A stretch of 64,000 bases of DNA from Wenjunlia tyrosinilytica (GTDB taxonomy: Bacteria > Actinomycetota > Actinomycetes > Streptomycetales > Streptomycetaceae), in the NCBI RefSeq assembly GCF_014646055.1, contig NZ_BMMS01000001.1, forward strand, positions 1 through 64,000, given 5' to 3'. Positions within the stretch are counted from its first letter, which is position 1. Each line of letters opens with the position of its first letter. Positions 18,660-26,664 of this stretch are shown here, piece after piece. The notes beneath the pieces were generated by a model. The model was not told the DNA's origin. It searched no databases and worked only from the letters and a program-made list of their open reading frames with translations. The position numbers were made by a program, and so were the translations under genes.

Positions 18660-19127
18660 CTAGAAGCGGACCTGGACCGCCCGGACCGCCTTGTCGTGCA
18701 GCCCCCGGTAGTCCCGGTCCCACACCACGGCGGGGATGACGAGGAGCAACAGGAACGTCCGCAGCATCGCCGCGAGGACGCTCAGCCGCTCGCCGTCCGC
18801 ACGCACGAGCCGCAGCCTCAGCAGCCGCTTGCCCGGCGTAAAGCCCAGGGTGCCGATGAACAGCACGCTCGCGACAAAGAACACGGCACTTGTCCACATA
18901 TTGGTTGCTCCCAGATCACCTCTGGCGAGAAGTCCGTATGCGATCAGCACGCACAGGCCCCAGTCGACGAACAGCGCCGCGATCCGCCGGCCCACCGGTG
19001 CGATCGAGCCCGGCCCCGTCCTGGGAAGCCCAAGCCGCTCTCCGGGGTACCCGAAGTCGGCGCCCATTTCCTCCGCCGCGGCACGCGGCCCCGAGATCCA
19101 CGATCCCACCGCTCGTCTGGTGTCCAC
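18660..19127 (-). CDS. RDD family membrane protein
   Basis: A 155-aa integral membrane protein. After an N-terminal tail of about 40 residues, [21 protein letters not shown] carries the family's Arg-Asp pair in the first membrane helix. [32 protein letters not shown] and [29 protein letters not shown] follow, with the second conserved Asp cluster at the end. RDD proteins are small multi-helix proteins, some linked to sodium/proton transport, but the substrate here is unknown. Start is GTG at 19127; an ATG at 19068 would trim 20 residues. It diverges from glnA. Confidence 0.85.
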   Translation of the reverse strand: MDTRRAVGSWISGPRAAAEEMGADFGYPGERLGLPRTGPGSIAPVGRRIAALFVDWGLCVLIAYGLLARGDLGATNMWTSAVFFVASVLFIGTLGFTPGKRLLRLRLVRADGERLSVLAAMLRTFLLLLVIPAVVWDRDYRGLHDKAVRAVQVRF

Positions 19128-19175
19128 CGGACAACGGTAACGCGGCCGTTCCTGATCACTGCGCCCGAGGCTCGG

Positions 19176-19213
19176 TTAACGCGTGTGAAACATACGGGTC
19201 ACGCTCGAGAAAT
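19176..19213 (+). promoter_or_regulatory. GlnR operator upstream of glnA
   Basis: The order TTAAC-N6-GAAAC-N6-GTCAC-N6-GAAAT matches the two-repeat GlnR box of Streptomyces (gTnAc-n6-GaAAc, twice, with six-base spacers) at nearly every position. A -10-like TATGGT lies 11 bases downstream (19224-19229). GlnR is the global nitrogen regulator known to activate glnA. Confidence 0.88.
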
Positions 19214-19331
19214 CGGGACTCCCTATGGTCAACACGTGCTGGGCCCCTTCCTCGCGAAGGCGGGAGGGCGGGACGGCCCCGCCATCGACGATCACCGCCG
19301 CGGCGAACGCGGTGGGCCGAGGAGGATGTGG

Positions 19332-20741
19332 ATGTTCCAAAACGCCGACGAGGTGAAGAAGTTCATCTCGGACGAGGACGTCAAGTTCGTGGACGTCCGG
19401 TTCTGCGACCTGCCGGGCATCATGCAGCACTTCACGGTCCCGGTCGAATCCTTCGACCCGACCGAGAACCTGATGTTCGACGGTTCGTCGATCCGCGGCT
19501 TCCAGGCCATCCACGAGTCCGACATGGCGCTCGTCCCGGACCTGAACACGGCTCGCGTCGACGCGTTCCGCAAGGACAAGACCCTCAACATCAATTTCTT
19601 CATCCACGACCCGCTCACCGGCGAGCAGTACAGCCGTGACCCGCGGAACGTGGCGAAGAAGGCCGAGGCGTACCTGGCCGGCTCCGGCATCGCCGACACG
19701 GCCTACTTCGGCCCGGAGGCGGAGTTCTACGTCTTCGACAGCGCGCGCTTCGCGACCAGCGCGAACGAGAGCTTCTACCACATCGACTCCGAGGCGGGCG
19801 CCTGGAACACCGGCGCCGTCGAGGAGAACCGCGGGTACAAGGTCCGCTACAAGGGCGGCTACTTCCCGGCCCCGCCGGTCGACCACTTCGCCGACCTGCG
19901 CGCCGAGATCTCCCTCGAGCTGGCCAAGGCCGGCCTGAAGGTCGAGCGCCAGCACCACGAGGTCGGCACCGCCGGCCAGGCGGAGATCAACTACAAGTTC
20001 AACACGCTGCTCGCCGCCGCCGACGACCTGATGCTCTTCAAGTACATCGTGAAGAACGTCGCGTGGCGCAACAACAAGACGGCGACCTTCATGCCGAAGC
20101 CGATCTTCGGCGACAACGGCTCGGGCATGCACGTCCACCAGTCCCTGTGGGAGGGCGGCTCCCCGCTCTTCTACGACGAGCAGGGCTACGCGGGCCTGTC
20201 GGACACCGCCCGCTACTACATCGGCGGCCTGCTCAAGCACGCCCCGTCGCTGCTGGCGTTCACCAACCCGACGGTGAACTCCTACCACCGACTGGTCCCG
20301 GGCTTCGAGGCCCCGGTGAACCTGGTGTACTCGCAGCGCAACCGCTCGGCGGCGATCCGTATCCCGATCACGGGCGCCAACCCGAAGGCCAAGCGCATCG
20401 AGTTCCGCGCGCCGGACCCGTCCTCCAACCCTTACCTGGCGTTCTCCGCGCTCCTGATGGCGGGCCTGGACGGCATCAAGAACAAGATCGAGCCGGTCGA
20501 GCCCGTGGACAAGGACCTCTACGAGCTCCCGCCGGACGAGCACGCGAACGTCCCGCAGGTCCCCACCTCCCTCCCGGCCGTCCTCGACGCCCTCGAGGCC
20601 GACCACGAGTACCTCCTCGAGGGCGGTGTCTTCACCCAGGACCTGATCGAGACCTGGGTCGACTTCAAGCGCACCCAGGAAGTCGCCCCCATCCAGCTCC
20701 GCCCGCACCCGCACGAGTTCGAGCTGTACTTCGACATCTAA
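19332..20741 (+). CDS. glnA: Glutamine synthetase type I
   Basis: GlnA condenses glutamate and ammonia with ATP. The product of 469 aa is the bacterial GSI-beta length. Visible motifs are [20 protein letters not shown] with metal-binding glutamates, the [11 protein letters not shown] segment, [18 protein letters not shown] and [12 protein letters not shown]. The tyrosine in KDLYELPP is residue 397, exactly the canonical adenylylation site, and GlnE is encoded at 54559-57564. I chose the second ATG (19332) because GGAGG lies six bases before it, while the first ATG (19326) directly abuts that site. A GlnR operator precedes it. Confidence 0.97.
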   Translation: MFQNADEVKKFISDEDVKFVDVRFCDLPGIMQHFTVPVESFDPTENLMFDGSSIRGFQAIHESDMALVPDLNTARVDAFRKDKTLNINFFIHDPLTGEQYSRDPRNVAKKAEAYLAGSGIADTAYFGPEAEFYVFDSARFATSANESFYHIDSEAGAWNTGAVEENRGYKVRYKGGYFPAPPVDHFADLRAEISLELAKAGLKVERQHHEVGTAGQAEINYKFNTLLAAADDLMLFKYIVKNVAWRNNKTATFMPKPIFGDNGSGMHVHQSLWEGGSPLFYDEQGYAGLSDTARYYIGGLLKHAPSLLAFTNPTVNSYHRLVPGFEAPVNLVYSQRNRSAAIRIPITGANPKAKRIEFRAPDPSSNPYLAFSALLMAGLDGIKNKIEPVEPVDKDLYELPPDEHANVPQVPTSLPAVLDALEADHEYLLEGGVFTQDLIETWVDFKRTQEVAPIQLRPHPHEFELYFDI

Positions 20742-20787
20742 GACCGTCGCAGGTCAGAGCGGATTTCCGCTCCCCTGGACCGTCTGT

Positions 20788-20836
20788 GGGCCGTCGGCCG
20801 TGTCCTTCCCCTCCAGGAAGGAACGGCCGACGGCCC
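20788..20836 (+). terminator. Long hairpin after glnA
   Basis: GGGCCGTCGGCCGT and TCCTTCC on the left pair with GGAAGGA and ACGGCCGACGGCCC on the right, with one small irregularity and a six-base loop. It lies 47 bases after the glnA stop. Confidence 0.85.
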
Positions 20837-20944
20837 TCTCTCGTGCACCGTCGGGCACGGTGCCTCCCGGCCGGTCCGTGAGGCGCGTGGCAGGCTGAGG
20901 GAACAGCTTGCCGACTGAGTGAGCCTCATGGGGAAGAGGGTGCT

Positions 20945-21433
20945 GTGACGACGCTCGCCGTAACCGGGCATATGGATCTGACGGACGCCTCCGTGCCGCT
21001 GGTTCGCGATGCCCTTCGCGATCTGCTCTCCGGATACCGCGGTCCGGGGCTGGTCGGCGTCTCGTGCGTCGCCGCAGGCTCGGACAGTCTCTTCGCCGAA
21101 GCCGTGCTCGCGGCCGGGGGACGTCTCGTGGTGGTGCTCCCCTCCCAGGACTACCGCCGGACGAAGGTGAAGCCGCGGCACGCCCCGCTCTTCGACCGGT
21201 TGGTCCAAGCCGCTGACGAGGTACTGGTCATGCCGTTCGAAACGGCCGGCCGCGAGGCGTACGAGAGGGCCAACCGCATGCTCCTGGACCGCGCCGACCG
21301 CCTCGTCGCCGTCTGGAACGGCAAGCCCCCCGGGGGCAAGGGCGGCGGCACCGCCGACGTGGTCCTCGACGCCCGCGCCGCCGGCATTCCGGTCGATGTG
21401 GTCTGGCCACCGGGCGCCGGGCGCACTGCGTAG
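20945..21433 (+). CDS. SLOG-like nucleotide-binding protein, 162 aa
   Basis: A small Rossmann-like protein. It opens with LAVTGHMDLTDASVPLVRDAL, followed by GVSCVAAGSDSLFAEAVLAAGGRLVVVLP, a pattern of strand, glycine turn and helix seen in the SLOG superfamily (lysine decarboxylase-like, DprA-like folds). A later DRADRLVAVWNGKPPGGKGGGTADVVLDARAAGIPVDVVWPPG matches the usual SLOG ending, in which a G/K-rich loop is followed by the last strand. Members bind or process nucleotides, sometimes in stress or defence settings. No partner effector gene is adjacent, so the role is open. Start is GTG. Confidence 0.72.
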   Translation: MTTLAVTGHMDLTDASVPLVRDALRDLLSGYRGPGLVGVSCVAAGSDSLFAEAVLAAGGRLVVVLPSQDYRRTKVKPRHAPLFDRLVQAADEVLVMPFETAGREAYERANRMLLDRADRLVAVWNGKPPGGKGGGTADVVLDARAAGIPVDVVWPPGAGRTA

Positions 21434-21461
21434 GGCCGCCACCCGATCCCGGTGGCGGCCC
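21433..21461. terminator. Hairpin between convergent genes
   Basis: GGGCCGCCACC pairs with GGTGGCGGCCC around CGATCCC, starting at the last base of the SLOG gene's stop codon and ending 12 bases before the acyltransferase stop. It probably serves both directions. Confidence 0.8.
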
Positions 21462-21473
21462 TTGTCCACGGGG

Positions 21474-23282
21474 TCAGGCCTCGGAGGACAGGAGGTCGCG
21501 CAGCTCCGCCACTGCCTCCCGGAGCTTCTCGGCGAAGGTGTACATCTGGGCCGCCACCGGCATCGGGGTACTCAGGTAGACGTTGAAGCGCTCCGGCAGC
21601 AGGACGTAGGCGACGCCGATGCAGCGGCTGCTGGTGGAGCCGAAACCGAAGTACTGGATGTTGAACGACGGGGCGGAGCTGGTGCTCAGGTAGTCGTCGC
21701 GCATCTTCACCCAGCCCGGCGTGCGGTACAGCGCGGGCTGCTCGGTGACTCCCAGCCCCGCCCCGCGCCGCCGCTGGATCAGTTCCAGCTCCCACAGGTG
21801 CTGCTCGGGCACCTGGACGGCCTGGCACTCCTTGGCGCGCGCCACATGCCCCGCCGCGGCGGCGCGGAATGCCGCACGCCTGGCCTGCGCGTCCGTCGAC
21901 GGGTCCTCCATCACCGCCACGAACTCCACCATTTCCGGGGTGACCACACGCATCGCCTCGGTGCGCCCTCGCCGGTACTGGCGGGTGGCGATGGACTCGT
22001 ACGTGGCCCCCAGGTGCCCCTTGGCGCGCTGGTGGGCGAGCTGGTAGGCGACCTGGACGAACGCGTCCGGTGAAGCGCCCAGTGCCTTGGCCGTGTTGGC
22101 GCCGAAGTCGTCGAACGACACGGTGCTGGTGGCCGTGTTGGCCCCGTACTCCGCGAACGCCTCGGCGGCGGAGCTCACCTGGGCCCGCAGGGCGTCGTCC
22201 AGCTCGAAGACGATCGGCTTCACCTCCGGCAGCCCCTGGGAACGGGCCCCGGACTGCCGGGAGTGCTCCTCGGCGGAGGTGCCCAGCAGGGCGTCGACGA
22301 AGCTGAGGATGGTGGTCCCGTCCAGCTCGCAGTGCTCGACATTGATGCCCGCCCGGCCGTCGGCGAACACGATCAGGGACACGGCCTTGTCGAACCAGCG
22401 GTTGCCGCCGTCGCCGTACAGCAATTGGTCGCAGGCCCCCTGGATGTCGGCGGGCGCGAAGTCCTCCAGGCAGACGCAGAACAGCGCGGTCTCGACATCG
22501 TCCAGCGCCTCCGTGTTCCTGGGGTCGCAGGTGAGCAGGCGCTCCCTCGTGGCCGCCCATTCGGCGCGTGCCATGGTGGTGAGGTGCCCCACCGAGGTGT
22601 CCTCAGGAGCCGGTTCCGCACCGGCCTTCAGCACGGCGCTCAGTCCGGCCTCGAGGTCGGCCAGGCTGTACGGGGCGCCGTCCTCGCCGAGCACGTCCAT
22701 CCGGAACATGCCGCCGCGGAAGAACACCACGATGTGCCGGGCCGGGGACGGGCCCGGACACTCCTCGCTGTACGGGCTGCGGACGCTGTCCTGCACCGCC
22801 CCGGGAATCCGCGTGGTGGAGAACAGGTACTTGTTCTGCTCCATCGACTGGGGCTGCCCGCGCTGCACCACGGGTGGGATGAGCTCCTGATCGAGCTGCC
22901 GCTTGTAGTTGACGGCCCCGGCGATGAGTCCGGCCGCGCGCTCCAGTTGCGACTGCGACAGCCCGTTGTCCTGGAAGAGGAAGAAGAAGTTGGCGTTGAG
23001 CGCGATACGGTCCCGGCGGCCGAGGTACCGGTACGGCCAGAAGGTGTCGAGCCAGCTCGCCACGCCCTCCGTGGCGTCGTACTCCTCCAGGGCCGCGTGC
23101 AGCACCCGGCCGGGCCCGTCGGGCCGCAGGAACGCGGCCACCTCCGCCTCGGTCGCCGCCAGCTCCTCGGCGGTCAGCAGTGGCGCGCACCAGGCGAGGA
23201 ACCTCTCGCAGCTCGCCTCAAGCGTAGGCAATGGCACACGTGGCAGGCCCTCCTCCTGGGAGAAGGTCGTCATGGCCGCCAT
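21474..23282 (-). CDS. Choline/carnitine O-acyltransferase family enzyme
   Basis: A 602-aa protein with the full set of carnitine acyltransferase landmarks, a family that is rare in bacteria. Near residue 45 the N-terminal helices lead to WLDTFWPYRYLGRRDRIALN. STTRIPGAVQDSV matches the CoA-side 'RxPG..QD' motif. NRWFDKAVSLIVFADGR and then VEHCELDGTTI contain the catalytic histidine. LSTSSAPSFNIQYFGFG near the end is the STS motif. The enzymes move acyl groups between CoA and a hydroxyl on a quaternary ammonium such as carnitine or choline. It is the third gene of an operon with a 2OG oxygenase and a methyltransferase, whose stop is 14 bases upstream. The true acceptor is unknown. Start could also be TTG at 23300 or ATG at 23273. 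Confidence 0.85.
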   Translation of the reverse strand: MAAMTTFSQEEGLPRVPLPTLEASCERFLAWCAPLLTAEELAATEAEVAAFLRPDGPGRVLHAALEEYDATEGVASWLDTFWPYRYLGRRDRIALNANFFFLFQDNGLSQSQLERAAGLIAGAVNYKRQLDQELIPPVVQRGQPQSMEQNKYLFSTTRIPGAVQDSVRSPYSEECPGPSPARHIVVFFRGGMFRMDVLGEDGAPYSLADLEAGLSAVLKAGAEPAPEDTSVGHLTTMARAEWAATRERLLTCDPRNTEALDDVETALFCVCLEDFAPADIQGACDQLLYGDGGNRWFDKAVSLIVFADGRAGINVEHCELDGTTILSFVDALLGTSAEEHSRQSGARSQGLPEVKPIVFELDDALRAQVSSAAEAFAEYGANTATSTVSFDDFGANTAKALGASPDAFVQVAYQLAHQRAKGHLGATYESIATRQYRRGRTEAMRVVTPEMVEFVAVMEDPSTDAQARRAAFRAAAAGHVARAKECQAVQVPEQHLWELELIQRRRGAGLGVTEQPALYRTPGWVKMRDDYLSTSSAPSFNIQYFGFGSTSSRCIGVAYVLLPERFNVYLSTPMPVAAQMYTFAEKLREAVAELRDLLSSEA

Positions 23283-23296
23283 TCCCTGACTGATGT

Positions 23297-24247
23297 TCAA
23301 TTGCGCTCTCGATTCGCGTCGTGGGGTTCGTGGGGTCCTGCAACTTCCTCGCGGGCGGCGAGTCCCCCGGCCGCGGGTGCCGAGGTGTCGTCCGGCCGGG
23401 AGAGGTACAGCTGTGCATGGAGCCAGCCTTCCGCCTCCAGGCCCCGCGAATCCACTCCGGCGGCCGACATCCTGTCCAGAACGAGCTGTTGCTCCTCCGG
23501 GGAGGCGAACCGCCGCTGTTTGAAGACCTCTTCGACGCGGATCGTCCGGTATCCCAGCCCGGTCAGCGCTCGTTCGACGGAGTCGAAGGGGAACATCCGC
23601 AGCACGAAGTGCGCCATCCAGGGGCGGCGCCCGTCCTGCGCCTGGACGACGCGGGTCAACGTCCGCTCGGTGACATAGCCGAGGCAGCCCGTCGAGATCA
23701 CCAGGTCCGTCCCGGCGAGCGCGGCGCGCTGGTGCGCGGTGGGGTCGTTCCCCTCCAGGTCGGCGTGGACGGCTTCGTCGAGGAACCCGGCCTCGACCGC
23801 GTAAGACAGCGCGCTCTCGGAGGCGTCCAGGCCGACGAAGCGGATGCCGTTGGCGGGTTGACGCGAGCGGGCGAGCTCCCGGTCCCGAGCCAGCAGGGCC
23901 GCGCGGATGCCCTCAACCGTCCCCGCGCCGGCCTCCCTCTCGGCCGAGCCGCCGGACTCCGGCTCGACGCCGCCCTCAGTGCCGCTGTAGCGGGCGTACA
24001 GCTCGTCCATCGTCGCGTCGTACTTCAGCAGGGCCGCGTTGATCCCGTACGAGCAGCCGATGTCCAGCACCTTCGGCACCTCGACGTGCTGGGAGTCCCG
24101 GTATTCCTTGATGAGCTTCGCGAAGTAGGGCTTGGCCTGCTGCGGAACGCAGTAGCCGAGCGGGCGGAGCACGCTGAAATACGCGCGCGGATCGGGCTGG
24201 GTGTAGATGTGGTCGAGCGAGACTTTTCCGGTCGCGTCGAAACGCAC
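23297..24247 (-). CDS. Class I SAM-dependent methyltransferase, 316 aa
   Basis: A Rossmann-fold methyltransferase. VLDIGCSYGINAALLKYD is motif I and VGLDASESALSYAVEAGF is motif II, separated by an unusually long helical and charged stretch of about 75 residues (MDELYARYSG to QPANGIRF). TDLVISTGCLGYVTERTL is motif III. The GTG at 24247 has GGAGGAG eight bases upstream. It lies between the 2OG oxygenase and the carnitine-acyltransferase-like gene in one operon. The first 50 residues (YFSVLRPLGYCVPQQAKPYF) are not a standard methyltransferase start and may form a substrate cap. The substrate is unknown; N-methylation of an amino acid would suit the neighbours, but this is inference. Confidence 0.8.
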   Translation of the reverse strand: MRFDATGKVSLDHIYTQPDPRAYFSVLRPLGYCVPQQAKPYFAKLIKEYRDSQHVEVPKVLDIGCSYGINAALLKYDATMDELYARYSGTEGGVEPESGGSAEREAGAGTVEGIRAALLARDRELARSRQPANGIRFVGLDASESALSYAVEAGFLDEAVHADLEGNDPTAHQRAALAGTDLVISTGCLGYVTERTLTRVVQAQDGRRPWMAHFVLRMFPFDSVERALTGLGYRTIRVEEVFKQRRFASPEEQQLVLDRMSAAGVDSRGLEAEGWLHAQLYLSRPDDTSAPAAGGLAAREEVAGPHEPHDANRERN

Positions 24248-24278
24248 AGGGCTTACTCCTCCGTGGACCCCAGGGGAT

Positions 24279-24423
24279 GGGGAAAGCAGGGCGGGAAAGC
24301 AGGGCGGGCAAAGCAGGGCGGGAAAGCAGGGGCGGGAAAGCAGGGCGGGCACAGCTGGGCGGGAAAGCTGAACGGGTAAGGGCAGGGCTGGGAAGGCAGG
24401 GCCGGGGAAAGGCGGGAAAGCGG
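24279..24423 (+). repeat. G-rich tandem repeat between operon genes
   Basis: About ten imperfect copies of a 12-14 base unit, GGGAAAGCAGGGC, fill the 262-base gap between the oxygenase stop and the methyltransferase start. On the transcribed (minus) strand the RNA is C-rich, GCCCTGCTTTCCC. The plus strand has closely spaced G-tracts able to form quadruplexes. No gene is seen in this gap. Confidence 0.85.
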
Positions 24424-24509
24424 ACTGGAGAGGGCCTCTTGCGACTGCTTGTCCTCGTGTCCTCGCTGTGTGCCGGGCCGAGAGCGCCGGGCCGGGTGCG
24501 CCGGGCCGG

Positions 24510-25379
24510 CTAGTCCAGCAGTCGGTCGCCCCGCACCGCCCGGCCCTCGGCGGCCAGATGCTCGGGCAGGACTCGGCCGAAGAGCTGCCGGGTGCGTGCC
24601 ACGCTCCCTATGACACCCGGGCGCTCGCTGTAGGCGAAGATCGCGCTGTGGCGGGCGACCTCGCCCCGCACGGGGCTCACCCGGTGCAGCGAGTAGCGCC
24701 CCTTGAACAGCTGGAGGTCACCGGGTTGCAGGGGGAGGCGGCGGGTCAGCCGCTCGCCCCGGCCGTCCAGTACGTCGCGGACGGCGTCGAAGTTCTCGTC
24801 GTACGCGGACCTGATGTTGGGGCAGTACTCGAAGTCCCCTCCGGCCCGGGGCCGGCGGGTGAGCATGCTGACGGTGAACTCATTGGTGTCGAAGTGCCAG
24901 GGGTGCTCCATACCCGGCTCAACGACATTGAGGACCAGTCCGGACAGCGGGTCCGTCAACTCGTGCAGCTGCGGCAGTTCGAAGCACTCGGCGACGAAGC
25001 GCTGGAACACCGTGTCGGAGTAGAGCCGGCTGATGAGGGAGCCCTCGGGAATGCGGTCCCGTGCGACGAAGGCGTTGCCGCGCTGGAAAGTCCTCCGACC
25101 CGGATGGTTCTCGGGCAGATCCGCGTTGACGTCGATGTTGTAGACATTGACCGTCTCGACGTCGAAATGCGCCCGGGGGGCGATGGCCGAGCACTCGTCA
25201 CGCAGCGCATCGCGGAGCGTGGGGCGGATGAAGTCCGGCAGCACGGTGCAGCCGAGGGTGTTCAGCTCGCGCCGGGCACGGGAAACCACGGCTTGTCCCT
25301 CGGCGCTCTCGAGTTCCGACAGGGGGTATCGAGCGGTGTCGACCACCTGGTCGAGCGTCATGGCTTCCGAAGTGCTCAT
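24510..25379 (-). CDS. 2-oxoglutarate/Fe(II) oxygenase (BesD/ArpA-like)
   Basis: A 289-aa non-haem iron oxygenase. The facial triad is visible: HFD in HPWHFDTNEFTVSM supplies His and Asp, and the distal His is in FKGRYSLHRVSPV. Arg in GEVARHSAIFAYSERPG is suited to bind 2-oxoglutarate. The aspartate is present (halogenases of the BesD group have Gly there), so hydroxylation or another oxygenation is expected. The overall pattern resembles the ArpA/BesD group that acts on free amino acids; that comparison is from memory. The ATG at 25379 has GGAGAGG upstream. It heads the operon with the methyltransferase and acyltransferase. A palindrome at 25467-25480 may regulate it. Confidence 0.8.
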   Translation of the reverse strand: MSTSEAMTLDQVVDTARYPLSELESAEGQAVVSRARRELNTLGCTVLPDFIRPTLRDALRDECSAIAPRAHFDVETVNVYNIDVNADLPENHPGRRTFQRGNAFVARDRIPEGSLISRLYSDTVFQRFVAECFELPQLHELTDPLSGLVLNVVEPGMEHPWHFDTNEFTVSMLTRRPRAGGDFEYCPNIRSAYDENFDAVRDVLDGRGERLTRRLPLQPGDLQLFKGRYSLHRVSPVRGEVARHSAIFAYSERPGVIGSVARTRQLFGRVLPEHLAAEGRAVRGDRLLD

Positions 25380-25466
25380 CCGATCCTCTCCACGTACGGG
25401 CAGCAGGCGACGCAACTCAACTGCGGAGTACCAGAATTGAAGCTCCCACAGCGCCGCCGGGTTGTC

Positions 25467-25480
25467 TGTGACACGTCACA
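25467..25480. promoter_or_regulatory. Palindromic operator candidate TGTGACACGTCACA
   Basis: TGTGAC-AC-GTCACA is an inverted repeat with six-base arms located 88 bases upstream of the oxygenase start, in its probable promoter region. The TGTGA/TCACA halves recall CRP-like sites but the spacing is two bases too short, so a dimeric repressor of another family is as likely. Confidence 0.45.
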
Positions 25481-25512
25481 CTGTGTGGGTACTGTGTTGT
25501 CGGGACGTGGTC

Positions 25513-25548
25513 GAGCCCCGCTCCTGTCCTCTGACTGGAGCGGGGCTC
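25513..25548. terminator. 12-bp hairpin after PrmC-like gene
   Basis: GAGCCCCGCTCC pairs perfectly with GGAGCGGGGCTC across a 12-base loop. It lies about 90 bases beyond the stop of the minus-strand methyltransferase gene, separating it from the oxygenase operon. The stretch 25552-25636 between them is a G/C-only low-complexity run of GCGGGG and GTGCG words. Confidence 0.65.
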
Positions 25549-25636
25549 GGGCCGGTGTGCCGCGCGGTGCGGCGGGGTGTGCCGCGCGGTGCGGCGGGGC
25601 GCGGCGGGGCGCGGCGGGGTGTGCGGCGGGGCGCGG

Positions 25637-26458
25637 TCAGGTGGGGTTGGTGCCTATGACAACGGTGGCGTTGAGATCGTCGGACGTGGCGACCGTGGGG
25701 ATCAGGCCGTTGCCGAGGAAGGTCTCCACGGTCCGCGGGGCCTGGCATTCGCTGGTCTCGACCAGCAGATGGCCGCCCGGGGCCAGCCACAGGGGCGCCT
25801 CGGCGGCCACGCGGCGCTGGACGTCGAGGCCGTCCGCGCCGCCGTCGAGTGCCGCCCGAGGTTCATGCACCCGGGCCTCCACCGGGAGCAGGCCGATCGC
25901 CTCGCTGGGGACATAAGGCGCGTTGGCGACCAGGATGTCGACGCGTCCGCGCAGGGCGGTGGGCAGAGGCTCGTAGAGGTCGCCCTCGAACACCCGGGCA
26001 CCGTCGGCGGCGACATTGCGGCGGGCGCACGCGACCGCCGCCGGGTCGATGTCGGCGGCGTACAGCTCGAGGTGTCCCAGGGCGTCGAGGAGCGCCGCGC
26101 CGACCGCGCCAGAGCCGCAGCACAGGTCGACGACGACCGGGTGTGTCCGGTCAGGGGCCGGGGCACGCGTGGTGGCCCCCAGATGGGCGGCGGCCTGGTG
26201 GACCAGGAACTCGGTACGGCGGCGGGGAACGAAGACCCCGGGATCAACGGCCACCCGCAGGCCGCAGAACTCGGCCCATCCGAGGACGTGTTCAAGGGGA
26301 AGGCCGTCGACGCGCCGGTCCACCATGGCGGCGAGGTCGGCGGGTGTCCGTGCCGTGGACATGAGCAAGCGCGCCTCGTCCTCGGCGAAGACACAGCCGG
26401 CGGCGCGAAGCCTGGTGACGAGCGCGGACGGGGAAAGAAGTGGCGGTGAAACCGTCAT
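25637..26458 (-). CDS. Putative protein N5-glutamine methyltransferase (PrmC-related)
   Basis: A 273-aa HemK/PrmC family methyltransferase. The SAM motif VVDLCCGSGAVGAALLDAL and the signature NAPYVPSEA in place of NPPY are seen. The NAPY form matches the PrmC-related group of unknown substrate (TIGR03704) rather than release-factor methyltransferase PrmC itself. The N-terminal helical domain (LRAAGCVFAEDEARLL, DGLPLEHVLGWAEFCG, FVPRRRTEFLV) is of the PrmC type. It therefore probably methylates a glutamine side chain in a protein not identified. It is not in the oxygenase operon: a hairpin lies between. The ATG at 26458 is followed in the upstream DNA by an unremarkable spacer of 206 bases to the MFS gene. 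Confidence 0.87.
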   Translation of the reverse strand: MTVSPPLLSPSALVTRLRAAGCVFAEDEARLLMSTARTPADLAAMVDRRVDGLPLEHVLGWAEFCGLRVAVDPGVFVPRRRTEFLVHQAAAHLGATTRAPAPDRTHPVVVDLCCGSGAVGAALLDALGHLELYAADIDPAAVACARRNVAADGARVFEGDLYEPLPTALRGRVDILVANAPYVPSEAIGLLPVEARVHEPRAALDGGADGLDVQRRVAAEAPLWLAPGGHLLVETSECQAPRTVETFLGNGLIPTVATSDDLNATVVIGTNPT

Positions 26459-26664
26459 GAGAGCCTTTCGGGATGCCGAAGGGCGCTCTCGCGGTCACCT
26501 ATGCGGGGGCAACCGCACGACCGTGAGATGAGAGCACCCAGCCTGCTACAGCGGTAATGGGTCTCACCTCCTCGGTCGTTCACGCTTGGGACGGCAACAT
26601 TACCCGAACCGCCTCGCGACGTGGTACATCATTTACGGCGGGCAGGCCCTGGGCCTCGAAGCGT

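Noticed and set aside
24279-24423. CRISPR array
   Set aside because: Units are 12-14 bp, tandem without spacers; no cas genes nearby.
24510-25379. Fe/2OG halogenase of the BesD type
   Set aside because: The iron-ligand aspartate is present in HFD; halogenases have Gly or Ala there.
25637-26458. Release-factor methyltransferase PrmC
   Set aside because: The substrate motif is NAPY rather than NPPY and prfA is not adjacent.
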